DNA of 64,000 bases, taken from the NCBI RefSeq assembly GCF_018614525.1, contig NZ_JAGGOL010000034.1, positions 27,749 to 91,748 of the forward strand, written 5' to 3'. Under the pieces are notes generated by a model that was not told where the DNA came from, did not search any database, and worked only from the letters and a program-made list of their open reading frames with translations. Positions 53,163 to 62,702 of this stretch are shown here, one piece after another (within the stretch, counting starts at the first letter, position 1; every line of letters starts with the position of its first letter). Position numbers and translations under genes: made by a program. Source of the stretch: Streptomyces sp. ISL-11 (GTDB lineage: Bacteria > Actinomycetota > Actinomycetes > Streptomycetales > Streptomycetaceae).

Positions 53163-54113
53163 GTGAAAAACCCGGTGAAAAACGCAGTTCCCGCCCCGCG
53201 GGTCATCGCCGTCGTGGGACCCACGGCGGCCGGCAAGTCCGATCTCGGCGTCGCCCTCGCCCAGCACCTGGGCGGCGAGGTCGTCAACGCCGACTCCATG
53301 CAGCTGTACCGGGGCATGGACATCGGCACGGCCAAACTGACGCCGGAGGAACGACAGGGTGTGCCGCACCACCTCCTCGACATCTGGGACGTCCAGGAGG
53401 CCGCGAGCGTCGCCGAGTACCAGCGGCTGGCGCGCGCCGAGATCGACCGGCTGCTCGCCGAGGGCCGTACGCCCGTCCTCGTGGGGGGCTCCGGTCTCTA
53501 CATCAAGGGCACCATCGACGCGCTCGACTTCCCCGGCACGGACCCGGCCGTACGGGCCCGCCTGGAGGAGGAGCTGGCGGCCGAGGGGCCGGGCGCGCTG
53601 CACGCCAGGCTCGCCGCCGCCGACCCGGCCGCCGGCCGCGCCATCCTGCCCGGCAACGGCCGCCGCATCGTGCGCGCCCTGGAGGTCATCGAGCTGACCG
53701 GCCGGCCCTTCACCGCCAACCTCCCCGGGGAGGAGCCCGTGTACGACGCCCTGCAGATCGGCGTCGACGTCGAGCGCCCCGAACTGGACGAGCGGATCAC
53801 CCTGCGCGTGGACCGCATGTGGGAGGCCGGGCTCGTCGACGAGGTGCGCGCGCTGGAGCGCGAGGGCCTGCGCGAAGGGCGCACGGCGTCCCGCGCGCTC
53901 GGCTATCAGCAGGTGCTCACCTTCCTCGCGGGGGAGTGCACGGAGGAGGCGGCGCGGACCGAGACCGTACGGGCCACCAAGCGGTTCGCGCGGCGCCAGG
54001 ACTCCTGGTTCCGCCGTGACACCCGGGTCCACTGGCTGAGTGGCGCGGCGGACCGGAGGGCGGAACTCCGCGGGCAAGCGCTGGCGTTGGTCGAACGGGC
54101 GGTCACAGCCTGA
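53163..54113 (+). CDS. miaA: tRNA dimethylallyltransferase MiaA
   Basis: GTG at 53163 (or 53175, both in a VKNPVKN repeat) begins the protein; the P-loop VVGPTAAGKSDLG follows near residue 18. NADSMQLYRGMDIGTAK near residue 42 contains the catalytic Asp, and VGGSGLYIKGTIDAL and RALGYQQVL are family signatures. MiaA transfers dimethylallyl to A37 of tRNAs, the substrate of MiaB. Length (about 316 aa) is normal. Confidence 0.96.
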   Translation: MKNPVKNAVPAPRVIAVVGPTAAGKSDLGVALAQHLGGEVVNADSMQLYRGMDIGTAKLTPEERQGVPHHLLDIWDVQEAASVAEYQRLARAEIDRLLAEGRTPVLVGGSGLYIKGTIDALDFPGTDPAVRARLEEELAAEGPGALHARLAAADPAAGRAILPGNGRRIVRALEVIELTGRPFTANLPGEEPVYDALQIGVDVERPELDERITLRVDRMWEAGLVDEVRALEREGLREGRTASRALGYQQVLTFLAGECTEEAARTETVRATKRFARRQDSWFRRDTRVHWLSGAADRRAELRGQALALVERAVTA

Positions 54114-54214
54114 TCACGTGATGGCATCAGGACGCCACGCACGCCATTTCGGCTCGCGTGAGCGTGCCATCATCAAGCTTCGATCGAGCCGTGAAGTCCG
54201 AGTGGGGAGGGCGC

Positions 54215-54679
54215 GTGGCGATGGAGGCCGGCCCTCGTGACAGACCGCAGCAGCCGCCGCAGGGCGAGCCCGAAGCGCTGACCCCGGACGGTCCCGAGGA
54301 CACCGTGGAGACGGACGGCTCCGTGGCCGGCGACCCCGCTCCGGCCTCGTTCCGTGAGCTGCGCCCCCCGCGCAGGTTGCGGATCTGGCAGCTCGCCCCC
54401 ATCGTGGTGCTCGCCGCCGTGGGCTCACTGATGTTCGCCTTCCCCCTCGCCTTCGAGGTCGGGGACGGCGGACCGGTGGTCGCCATGCTGGGCCTGCTCA
54501 TCAGCTGCTGCGCCGCGGGCTGGGGCGTGATGGCCGCCCGCCGCGTCGGATACACCTGGCCGGGCCTGCCGGCCCGGGGCTCCGGGAGCCGGCCCGACTG
54601 GCGCTACGTGGCCTCGTACACGGCCGTGGTCGCCCTGGTGGTCGTGCTCGCCGTCTGGCGCGTGGCGCGCCTGCGCTAG
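54215..54679 (+). CDS. Membrane protein (154 aa)
   Basis: GTG at 54215 has GGGGAGGG upstream. The N-terminal 60 residues are Pro/Glu-rich and cytoplasmic. Three membrane segments follow (WQLAPIVVLAAVGSLMFAF, VVAMLGLLISCCAAGWGVM, SYTAVVALVVVLAVW). Between miaA and dapF in Streptomyces. Function unknown. Confidence 0.75.
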   Translation: MAMEAGPRDRPQQPPQGEPEALTPDGPEDTVETDGSVAGDPAPASFRELRPPRRLRIWQLAPIVVLAAVGSLMFAFPLAFEVGDGGPVVAMLGLLISCCAAGWGVMAARRVGYTWPGLPARGSGSRPDWRYVASYTAVVALVVVLAVWRVARLR

Positions 54680-54734
54680 CCCGGCGAAGGGCCTGGCCGG
54701 CGGCCGTGTCACAGCCGCCCCGTACCATCGAGAC

Positions 54735-55610
54735 GTGAGCACACAGATCGCCTTCCTCAAGGGCCACGGCACCGAGAACGACTTCGTGATCGTGCCCGAC
54801 CACGACGGCCGGATCGAGCTGTCCCCGGCCGCCGTCGCCCGCCTGTGCGACCGCCGGGCGGGCATCGGCGGGGACGGCGTGCTGCGCGTCGTACGGTCCG
54901 CCGCCCACCCCGAGGCCCGCGCGATGGCCGACGAGGCCGAGTGGTTCATGGACTACCGCAACGGCGACGGCACCGTAGCCGAGATGTGCGGCAACGGCGT
55001 CCGCGTCTTCGCCCGCTACCTCCAGTGGGCCGGCCTGGCCGAGGAGGGCGACGTCGCCGTCGCCACCCGTGCCGGGATCCGCCACGCGCACATCGCCAAG
55101 GACAGCTCCGGCGGTGGGATCACCGTCTCGATGGGCAAGGCGCTGCTGCCCCCGGGGCCCGTCACGGTCACCGTCGGCGAGCGCAGCTGGCCCGCCCACC
55201 ACGTCAACATGGGCAACCCCCACGCCGTCTCCTTCGTCGAGGACCTCGCCCACGCCGGGAACCTCTTCACCGCGCCCGCCGTCGCCCCGGCCGGCGCGTA
55301 CCCCGACGGCACGAACGTCGAGTTCGTCGTCGACCGCGGCCCGCGTCACGTCGCGATGCGGGTGCACGAGCGCGGCTCCGGGGAGACCCGCTCCTGCGGT
55401 ACGGGCGCCTGCGCGGTGATGGTCGCGGCGGCGCGCCGCGACGGCGTCGACCCGGCGGTCACGGGCGTGCCCGTGACCTACACCGTGGACCTCCCCGGCG
55501 GCCGTCTGGAGATCACCGAGAGCCCGGACGGCACCGTCGAGATGACCGGCCCGGCCGTGATCGTCGCCGAGGGCGTCCTCGACGCGGCCTGGCTCGCCGC
55601 CGGAGCCTGA
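54735..55610 (+). CDS. dapF: Diaminopimelate epimerase
   Basis: GTG at 54735 begins MSTQIAFLKGHGTENDFVI, the usual N-terminus. The first catalytic Cys is in AEMCGNGVRVFARYL near residue 80 and the second in ETRSCGTGACAVMVAA near residue 223. It interconverts LL- and meso-diaminopimelate for lysine and cell-wall synthesis; Streptomyces walls use the LL form, but meso-DAP is still the lysine precursor. Length 291 is typical. Confidence 0.96.
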   Translation: MSTQIAFLKGHGTENDFVIVPDHDGRIELSPAAVARLCDRRAGIGGDGVLRVVRSAAHPEARAMADEAEWFMDYRNGDGTVAEMCGNGVRVFARYLQWAGLAEEGDVAVATRAGIRHAHIAKDSSGGGITVSMGKALLPPGPVTVTVGERSWPAHHVNMGNPHAVSFVEDLAHAGNLFTAPAVAPAGAYPDGTNVEFVVDRGPRHVAMRVHERGSGETRSCGTGACAVMVAAARRDGVDPAVTGVPVTYTVDLPGGRLEITESPDGTVEMTGPAVIVAEGVLDAAWLAAGA

Positions 55611-55790
55611 CCGGCGCGCATTACCCCGACTCGGGGCGCTCGCCGAACGCCTGGCGGTACGGCTCGCTCGAATGGGTGATCCGTTTCACTCTGGGCGAGA
55701 GCGGGTGAGCAGCGCGTGATGGGCTCGGTAGCATCAAGCACCGGTCCGGAGGCGCGAGCCGACCGCCGGTCGACGCTGCCGGAGGTGCCC

Positions 55791-57920
55791 ATGAGCGCAG
55801 ACGCCCCGAACGAAGCCGTTCCCGGCCGCTGGCGCGGCCGAGCCCGCCTCGACCTGAGACGGCTGCGGCGGGCGGCGCTCAGCGGCTCCGGCTCGCGCGG
55901 CCGGCTGCCGGACGCCATCGACCACGTCGCCAAGGTCCACCGGAGCCACCATCCCGGCGCGGACCTCGACATCCTGCGCCGTGCCTATCTGCTCGCGGAG
56001 TCCTCGCACCGCGGGCAGACGCGCAAGAGCGGCGAGCCGTACATCACCCACCCGCTCGCCGTGACCCTGATCCTCGCCGAACTGGGCGCCGAGACGACGA
56101 CCTTGACCGCCTCCCTCCTCCACGACACCGTCGAGGACACCGAGGTGACGCTCGATCAAGTGCGGGGGCAGTTCGGCGAGGAGGTGCGCTTCCTCGTCGA
56201 CGGCGTCACCAAGCTGGAGAAGGTCGACTACGGTGCGGCGGCCGAACCGGAGACGTTCCGCAAGATGCTCGTGGCCACCGGCAACGACGTCCGCGTGATG
56301 TCCATCAAGCTCGCCGACCGGCTGCACAACATGCGCACCCTCGGCGTCATGCGGCCCGAGAAACAGATCAGGATCGCCAAGGTCACCCGCGATGTGCTGA
56401 TCCCGCTCGCCGAGCGCCTGGGCGTGCAGGCGCTCAAGACCGAACTGGAGGACCTCGTCTTCGCGATCCTCCACCCCGAGGAATACGCCCGCACCCGCGA
56501 TCTGGTCCTGTCCCACGGAGACCGGTCCAACCCGCTGGAGGCGACCGCCGAGCGCGTGCGGGCGGTGCTGCGCGAGGCCGGCATCGCCGCCGATGTCCTC
56601 GTCCGCTCCCGCCACTTCGTCTCCGTGCACCGGGTGCGCCTGGAACGCGGCAGGGTCACCGGGTCCGATCTCGGCCGGCTGCTCGTCCTCGTCTCGGAGG
56701 ACGCCGACTGCTACGCCGTCCTGGGCGAACTGCACACCTGCTTCACCCCCTACATCTCGGAGTTCAAGGACTTCATCGCCGTACCGAAGTTCAACCTCTA
56801 CCAGTCGCTGCACACCGCGGTGGCCGGGCCGAGCGGCGAGGCCGCGCAAGTCCTCATCCGGACCCACCAGATGCACCGCGTCGCCGAGGCCGGGGTGATC
56901 GCCCTGGGCAATCCCTACGCGGCTCCCGAGACGCCCGACGCGACCGACGGGGAGCGCGTCGACCCCACCCAGCCCGGCTGGCTCTCCCGGCTGCTGGAGT
57001 GGCAGCGGGCCACGCCCGACCCCGACACCTTCTGGACCTCGCTCCGCGACGAGCTCGCCCAGGACCGCGAGGTCACCGTCTTCCGTGCCGACGGCGGCAC
57101 CATCGGCCTGCCGGCGGGTTCGAGCTGTGTCGACGCGGCCTACGCGCAGCACGGGGACGGCGCGCACAGCTGCATCGGCGCCCGGGTCAACGGCAGGCTG
57201 GCCACGCTCAGCACGGTCCTGCGCGACGGGGACACCCTGCACCTGCTGATGTCCCGCGACGCCGTCTCCGGGCCGTCCCCCGACTGGCTGGAGCACGCCC
57301 GTACCCCCGCCGCCCGGATCGCCATCGAGCGCTGGCTGGCCACCCACCCGGCGTCCGACCCCGTCCCGCCGCCGGAGCCGGCCGCACCGGACCGCCCGTG
57401 CCCGCCACCCCGGTCGACCGCCCCGGCCGTCCGGTGGCCGGTCGCGGTCACCTCGGACGGCACCGACCTCGCGGCCGCGAGCGTACGGCTCGCCGGCTGC
57501 TGTACCCCGGTGCCGCCCGACGAGGTCACCGGCTTCGCCGTGCGCGGCGGCACCGTCACCGTGCACCGGGCGCAGTGCCCGGCGGTCGAGCGCATGGTCA
57601 CCTCGGGGCGCGTGCCCGTGGACGTGCGCTGGCGCGCATCTGAGAGCGCCGGCGCCTGCGACTACCGGGTCACCCTCCGCGCCGAGTCCTTCAGCAGGCC
57701 GCACCTTCTCGCCGATCTCACCGAAGTCATCGCCGCCGAGGGCGCGGCGGTCATCTCCGCGGCCGTCGAGCCGCCCCACGAACAGCGCGTGCGCCACACG
57801 TACACCCTCCAGCTCACCGACGCCGGCCGGCTGCCGGAGCTGATGCGGGCCATGCGCCGCGTGCCGGGGGTCTACGACGTCGAGCGGGCGGGCCGGGCGG
57901 TCGCCGGGGCGCCGCTGTAG
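55791..57920 (+). CDS. rshA: RelA/SpoT-type (p)ppGpp synthetase/hydrolase homolog
   Basis: ATG at 55791 (MSADAPNEAVPGRW) has GGAGGTG upstream; the frame from 55716 is less likely. The HD domain has GEPYITHPLAVTLILAEL and LLHDTVEDTEVTLDQ (intact HDxxED). The synthetase domain has KFNLYQSLHTAVAGPSG, where the usual Gly of NGYQSLHT is Leu. TGS (VTVFRADGGTIGLPAGSS) and a C-terminal ACT-like region follow. At this location S. coelicolor carries rshA, a second RelA/SpoT homolog. Synthetase residues are partly divergent, so its balance of activities is uncertain. Confidence 0.88.
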   Translation: MSADAPNEAVPGRWRGRARLDLRRLRRAALSGSGSRGRLPDAIDHVAKVHRSHHPGADLDILRRAYLLAESSHRGQTRKSGEPYITHPLAVTLILAELGAETTTLTASLLHDTVEDTEVTLDQVRGQFGEEVRFLVDGVTKLEKVDYGAAAEPETFRKMLVATGNDVRVMSIKLADRLHNMRTLGVMRPEKQIRIAKVTRDVLIPLAERLGVQALKTELEDLVFAILHPEEYARTRDLVLSHGDRSNPLEATAERVRAVLREAGIAADVLVRSRHFVSVHRVRLERGRVTGSDLGRLLVLVSEDADCYAVLGELHTCFTPYISEFKDFIAVPKFNLYQSLHTAVAGPSGEAAQVLIRTHQMHRVAEAGVIALGNPYAAPETPDATDGERVDPTQPGWLSRLLEWQRATPDPDTFWTSLRDELAQDREVTVFRADGGTIGLPAGSSCVDAAYAQHGDGAHSCIGARVNGRLATLSTVLRDGDTLHLLMSRDAVSGPSPDWLEHARTPAARIAIERWLATHPASDPVPPPEPAAPDRPCPPPRSTAPAVRWPVAVTSDGTDLAAASVRLAGCCTPVPPDEVTGFAVRGGTVTVHRAQCPAVERMVTSGRVPVDVRWRASESAGACDYRVTLRAESFSRPHLLADLTEVIAAEGAAVISAAVEPPHEQRVRHTYTLQLTDAGRLPELMRAMRRVPGVYDVERAGRAVAGAPL

Positions 57921-58037
57921 CCGTGGGCGTGGCCGCCCGGCGGTGTGACGCTCGTACATTCTTCCGAAATGCTCGTACGGGTGGGCCGACGTCGTGCCGC
58001 CGACAGTGGTGGCTCGCGCGCTGATAGCGGTGGACGC

Positions 58038-59510
58038 ATGCCGCACTTTCCCGGGAACCGTCCCCCGAGCCCCCGGCGGTCCGCGCGCCTGCGGGCCGCC
58101 CTCTCCGCCGCCGCCACGACCCTCCTCCTGGGCGCCGCCGTCCCGCCCACCGAGACCGCGCGGGGGATCGGCGACCGGCTCTTCCCGGAACTCGGCAACC
58201 CCGGCTACGACGTCGTCTCCTACGACATCCGGTTCGCCTATCACGGCAACGACAAGCCGCTCGACGCCGTCACCACCATCGAGGCCGAGGCGACCGAGGA
58301 CCTGGAGCACGTCAACCTGGACTTCTCCGGCGGCACGGTCCGCTCGGTCGTGGTCAACGGCCTGCCCGCCGAGTTCACCCCGGTGAAGGAGGACCTGGTC
58401 GTCACCCCCGCCTTCGACCTCCCGGCCGAGGGCCACTTCACCGTCACCGTCCGCCACACCAGCAATCCGCGCGGCACGGACGGCGGCTGGGTCCCCACCA
58501 AGGACGGCCTGGTCATGGCCAACCAGGCCGACGCCGCCCACCGGATCTTCCCCGGCAACGACCACCCCGCCGACAAGGCGCGCTTCACCTTCCACGTCAC
58601 CGTCCCCAAGGACCTGACCGTGGTCGCGAACGGCCTGCCCGAGGGCCGGGTCGCCTGGGGCGGGAACACCACCTGGACGTACCGGAGCCTGCACCCCATG
58701 GCCACCGAACTCGCCCAGGTCTCCATCGGCCACTCCGCCGTCCCCCGCCGCACCGGGCCGCGCGGCCTGCCCGTGCGCGACGTCGTGCCCGCCGGCGACC
58801 GCGAGCGACTGGAGAAGTGGGTGGCCAGAACCCCGGACCACCTCGCGTGGATGGAGCGGCGGGTCGGGCCGTACCCCTTCGAGACCTACGGCGTGCTGAT
58901 GGCCGACGCCTCGACCGGCTTCGAACTGGAGACGCAGACCCTCTCCCTCTTCGAGCGGGACCTGTTCGTCAGGACCGACATCCCCGCCTGGTACCTCGAA
59001 TCGATCATGGTCCACGAACTGTCGCACCAGTGGTTCGGCGACAGCGTCAGCCCGCGCACCTGGTCCGACCTCTGGCTCAACGAGGCCCATGCCACCTGGT
59101 ACGAAGCGCTCTACGCCGAGGAGAAGGGCAAGAAGCCGCTCGACCTGCGCATGCGCTTCGCCTACGAGCACTCCGACGCCTGGCGCGCCGACGGCGGCCC
59201 GCCGGCCGCCCCCAAGGCGTCCGCTCCCGGGAAGAAGACCAGCATCTTCCGCCCCAACGTCTACGACGGCGGCGCCGTGGTGCTCTACGCCCTGCGCCAG
59301 AGGATCGGCGCGGCCGCCTTCGAGCGGCTGGAGCGGGAGTGGGTCGCCGGGCACCGCGACTCCACCGCGGGCACCGCCGACTTCATCGCGCTCGCGTCCC
59401 AGGTCTCCGGCCAGGACCTGAGGCCCTTCCTGCGCCCCTGGCTGTACGGGGCCACGACCCCGCCGATGCCCGGTCACCCGGACTGGAAGCCCGCCCCGAA
59501 ACCCGCGTGA
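58038..59510 (+). CDS. Secreted M1-family metallopeptidase
   Basis: ATG at 58038 (MPHFPGNRPPSPRRSARLR) gives a basic n-region and a signal core AALSAAATTLLLGAA. The M1 zinc site is VHELSHQWFGDSV near residue 325 with the third ligand in LWLNEAHATWYEAL, 18 residues on. The exopeptidase GAMEN motif is replaced by STGFELETQ, so aminopeptidase activity is less certain. Located between the relA/spoT-type gene and hflX as in other Streptomyces. Confidence 0.88.
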   Translation: MPHFPGNRPPSPRRSARLRAALSAAATTLLLGAAVPPTETARGIGDRLFPELGNPGYDVVSYDIRFAYHGNDKPLDAVTTIEAEATEDLEHVNLDFSGGTVRSVVVNGLPAEFTPVKEDLVVTPAFDLPAEGHFTVTVRHTSNPRGTDGGWVPTKDGLVMANQADAAHRIFPGNDHPADKARFTFHVTVPKDLTVVANGLPEGRVAWGGNTTWTYRSLHPMATELAQVSIGHSAVPRRTGPRGLPVRDVVPAGDRERLEKWVARTPDHLAWMERRVGPYPFETYGVLMADASTGFELETQTLSLFERDLFVRTDIPAWYLESIMVHELSHQWFGDSVSPRTWSDLWLNEAHATWYEALYAEEKGKKPLDLRMRFAYEHSDAWRADGGPPAAPKASAPGKKTSIFRPNVYDGGAVVLYALRQRIGAAAFERLEREWVAGHRDSTAGTADFIALASQVSGQDLRPFLRPWLYGATTPPMPGHPDWKPAPKPA

Positions 59511-59645
59511 CGGCCCGGGGCGGTCGTGGGACCATCGACGGGTCGGCGCGGCGGCCGTCCCGGGGAATCTCCGGGGCCCGTCAGGCGTTGACGCTCGTGC
59601 GGCCCCTTGCCGGGGCCGCCCCTTCTCAACGACGTAAAGGATCAA

Positions 59646-61136
59646 ATGACCTCCTCTTCTTCCCTTCCCCAGGACCGGCAGAGCCTTCCGGAGAGCCTTC
59701 GGGCCGACGCCCTGATGGAAGAGGACGTCGCCTGGAGCCACGAGATCGACGGGGAGCGCGACGGCGAGCAGTACGACCGCTCCGAGCGGGCGGCACTGCG
59801 CCGCGTCGCGGGTCTCTCCACCGAGCTGGAGGACGTCACCGAGGTCGAGTACCGGCAGCTGCGCCTGGAGCGCGTGGTGCTGGTCGGCGTCTGGACGTCC
59901 GGTACGGCTCAGGACGCGGAGAACTCCCTCGCGGAGCTCGCCGCGCTCGCCGAGACCGCGGGCGCCTTGGTGCTCGACGGTGTGGTCCAGCGCCGGGACA
60001 AGCCGGACCCGGCCACGTTCATCGGTTCCGGCAAGGCGCGCGAGCTGCGGGACATCGTGCTGGAGAGCGGCGCCGACACCGTCGTCTGTGACGGCGAGCT
60101 CAGCCCCGGCCAGCTCATCGCCCTCGAAGACGTCGTCAAGGTCAAGGTGGTCGACCGTACCGCCCTGATCCTCGACATCTTCGCCCAGCACGCCAAGTCC
60201 CGAGAGGGCAAGGCCCAGGTCTCCCTGGCCCAGATGCAGTACATGCTGCCGAGGCTGCGCGGCTGGGGTCAGTCGCTGTCCCGGCAGATGGGCGGCGGCG
60301 GTTCCAGCGGCGGGGGCGGCATGGCCACCCGTGGTCCCGGTGAGACCAAGATCGAGACGGACCGGCGGCGGATCCGCGAGAAGATGGCGAAGATGCGCCG
60401 GGAGATCGCGGAGATGAAGACCGGCCGCGACCTCAAGCGCCAGGAACGCCGGCGGAACAAGGTCCCCTCGGTCGCCATCGCCGGCTACACCAACGCCGGC
60501 AAGTCCTCGCTGCTCAACCGCCTCACCGGTGCGGGCGTGCTGGTGGAGAACTCCCTGTTCGCCACCCTCGACCCGACCGTGCGCCGGGCGGAGACGCCCA
60601 GCGGGCGGTTGTACACCCTCGCCGACACCGTCGGATTCGTCCGGCACCTGCCGCACCACCTGGTCGAGGCGTTCCGCTCCACGATGGAAGAGGTCGGCGA
60701 CTCCGACCTGATCCTGCACGTGGTCGACGGCTCGCACCCGGCACCGGAGGAGCAGCTGGCCGCCGTGCGCGAGGTGATCCGTGAGGTCGGCGCGCTCGAC
60801 GTGCCCGAGATCGTGGTCATCAACAAGGCGGACGCGGCCGACCCGCTCGTCCTGCAGCGGCTGCTGCGCGTGGAGAAGCACTCCATCGCCGTCTCCGCGC
60901 GGACCGGCCAGGGCATCGAGGAGCTCCTGCAGCTGCTCGACGACGAGCTGCCCCGGCCCGCCGTCGAGATCGAGGCGCTCGTGCCGTACACGCGGGGTTC
61001 GCTGGTCGCGCGGGCCCACGCCGACGGTGAGGTGATCTCCGAGGAGCACACCGCGGAGGGCACCCTGATCAAGGCCCGGGTGCACGAGGAGCTCGCCGCC
61101 GAGCTCCAGCGCTACGTGCCGGCCGCCCGCGGCTGA
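59646..61136 (+). CDS. hflX: GTPase HflX
   Basis: ATG at 59646 (MTSSSSLPQDRQSLPESL) has AAAGGA upstream. The HflX N-terminal domain includes DAENSLAELAALAETAGA and a Gly-rich loop (QMGGGGSSGGGGMATRGPGE). The G domain has G1 GYTNAGKSSLLNRL, G3 DTVGFVRHLP, and G4 VINKAD, with G5 near SARTGQG. HflX binds the 50S ribosomal subunit and rescues or splits stalled ribosomes. Followed by a bidirectional terminator. Confidence 0.96.
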   Translation: MTSSSSLPQDRQSLPESLRADALMEEDVAWSHEIDGERDGEQYDRSERAALRRVAGLSTELEDVTEVEYRQLRLERVVLVGVWTSGTAQDAENSLAELAALAETAGALVLDGVVQRRDKPDPATFIGSGKARELRDIVLESGADTVVCDGELSPGQLIALEDVVKVKVVDRTALILDIFAQHAKSREGKAQVSLAQMQYMLPRLRGWGQSLSRQMGGGGSSGGGGMATRGPGETKIETDRRRIREKMAKMRREIAEMKTGRDLKRQERRRNKVPSVAIAGYTNAGKSSLLNRLTGAGVLVENSLFATLDPTVRRAETPSGRLYTLADTVGFVRHLPHHLVEAFRSTMEEVGDSDLILHVVDGSHPAPEEQLAAVREVIREVGALDVPEIVVINKADAADPLVLQRLLRVEKHSIAVSARTGQGIEELLQLLDDELPRPAVEIEALVPYTRGSLVARAHADGEVISEEHTAEGTLIKARVHEELAAELQRYVPAARG

Positions 61137-61152
61137 CCCGGCGTACCGACGC

Positions 61153-61186
61153 GAAGGCCCGCCCCCGATCCGGGGGGCGGGCCTTC
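61153..61186. terminator. Bidirectional terminator between hflX and protease gene
   Basis: GAAGGCCCGCCCCC and GGGGGCGGGCCTTC are perfect 14-bp arms around a 6-base loop. Confidence 0.92.
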
Positions 61187-61252
61187 GGTTACAGGAGGAC
61201 CGTTTCGCCGGGAGTCCGCTCAGAACTGACCGAGCTGGACCCGGCTGTCGGC

Positions 61253-62437
61253 TCAGCGGTTGGCGAACTTCCGGCTGAGCGCGTCGTAGACGCCCTTCGC
61301 CTCCGGGCCCAGGCGCGGACCCGCCAGCCAGGTGTTGTCCGACGGGCCGATGGAGGTGTTGGAGACCAGCACCACCTTGCCGTCGCGCTGGGCGAACCAG
61401 CCGCCCCCGGACGAACCACCGGTCATGGTGCAGCCGATGCGGTACATCGTGGGCTGCGAGGGCTCGACCGTCAGCCGGCTCGGCTTGTCGATGCAGTCGT
61501 ACATCTTCTGGCCGTCGAAGGGCGGCGCGGCCGGGTAGCCCCAGGCACCCATGGAGCGGATGGACTTCACCTGCGGGGCCTCGAAGTCCACGGTGAGGGC
61601 GTTACCAACGGTCTCCTCCAGCGACTTGCCGGAGCCGGCCTCGGGCTTGACGTGCAGCACGGAGAAGTCGTAGGGCGCGCCCGCGCCACCGGTCTCGGCG
61701 CCCTGCGTGATCCACTGCGTGGAGGTCTGGGCCCAGTCCGCCCACCACATGCCGTACGGGGCGACGTCCTGCACCGGCGCGCTGTTGACCTGCGAGGCGG
61801 GCAGACCCTTGTCGTTGTAGGACGGCACGAAGGCGATGTTGCGGTACCAGCCGCCCTTCTTGCCCGAGTGCACGCAGTGGCCCGCGGTCCACACCATGTT
61901 GGACTTGCCCGGGTGTGCCGGGTCCTTGACGACCGTCGCCGAGCAGACCATGTGGCCCTCGGGGCTGTCGAAGAACACCTTGCCGACCGGGGCCGCGTTG
62001 TTGTGGTACGGCAGATCGACCGACTTCGCCTGCACCGGGCGCGGCTCGGGGTCGGTGACGCCCTGGTCGCCGGAGGCCCCCGGAGCGGTGCCCGGGGCAC
62101 CCTTGCTCGCGAGCGTCTTGTCGCTGGAGCGGGCGTCCTTCATCGTGTCGGGCTTCCAGTGGCCCTTGATCATCGGGTTGACGAAGTCGCGCGCCTCACG
62201 CAGCCACTGGTCCTTGTCCCAGTTCTTCCACTCGCCGTTCTTCCACTTGTCCAGGTCCTTGAGGGAAGAAGGGAGGTTCTTGGGCAGCTGAAGGACGTCG
62301 TCGCCGGTCTTGGTGGCGGAGGCGCTGGGCTTGTCGCTGCCCGCCGTGTCCTCGGAAGGGCCGCACGCGGTGGCCGTGAGGGCCAGTGCGGCGGTCAGAG
62401 CGGCCGCGGCCAGCGCCGGCCGGCGGATGGAAGCCAT
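61253..62437 (-). CDS. Lipoprotein trypsin-like serine protease (394 aa)
   Basis: ATG at 62437 (MASIRRPALAAAALTAALA) begins a lipoprotein signal with lipobox LTATAC, so the Cys should be lipidated after export. The chymotrypsin-fold triad is visible: VWTAGHCVHSG (His), APYDFSVLHV (Asp) and GGSSGGGWFAQ (Ser). Substrate unknown. It is convergent with hflX and separated from the next gene by a 265-bp divergent promoter region in which I see no clear regulator box. Confidence 0.88.
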   Translation of the reverse strand: MASIRRPALAAAALTAALALTATACGPSEDTAGSDKPSASATKTGDDVLQLPKNLPSSLKDLDKWKNGEWKNWDKDQWLREARDFVNPMIKGHWKPDTMKDARSSDKTLASKGAPGTAPGASGDQGVTDPEPRPVQAKSVDLPYHNNAAPVGKVFFDSPEGHMVCSATVVKDPAHPGKSNMVWTAGHCVHSGKKGGWYRNIAFVPSYNDKGLPASQVNSAPVQDVAPYGMWWADWAQTSTQWITQGAETGGAGAPYDFSVLHVKPEAGSGKSLEETVGNALTVDFEAPQVKSIRSMGAWGYPAAPPFDGQKMYDCIDKPSRLTVEPSQPTMYRIGCTMTGGSSGGGWFAQRDGKVVLVSNTSIGPSDNTWLAGPRLGPEAKGVYDALSRKFANR

Positions 62438-62702
62438 GGAGTGGGATCCCCCTGATCGATCTGCTGATGAGGTGTGCCGCGTGCGCGGCCACTGTGAAGT
62501 TGTCATGCACCCGCCCTAGCGGGGAGGCAGGGCCCCACTATGCCGGTGCGATGGGAGACGGACACGGGCGGGTCCCCGGTTCCGCGCGGAAGGATCTTGA
62601 CGCCGGGCCGTGTTCCGCCGCTCGTGGCGTCGTTGGTACGTACGGGGAAGAGCCGACGAGTGTTCAAGCATGTCCAGTGTTCAATCGGGAGGACCCAGAG
62701 CC

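Noticed and set aside
55734..61085. A 1783-aa leftward open frame over rshA, the M1 peptidase gene and hflX
   Set aside because: High-GC antisense artefact; the three rightward genes beneath it are clear.
62438..62702. An iron-box operator before the aminotransferase gene
   Set aside because: No sequence resembling the TTAGGTTAGGCTAACCTAA-type box was found, although siderophore genes are often so regulated.
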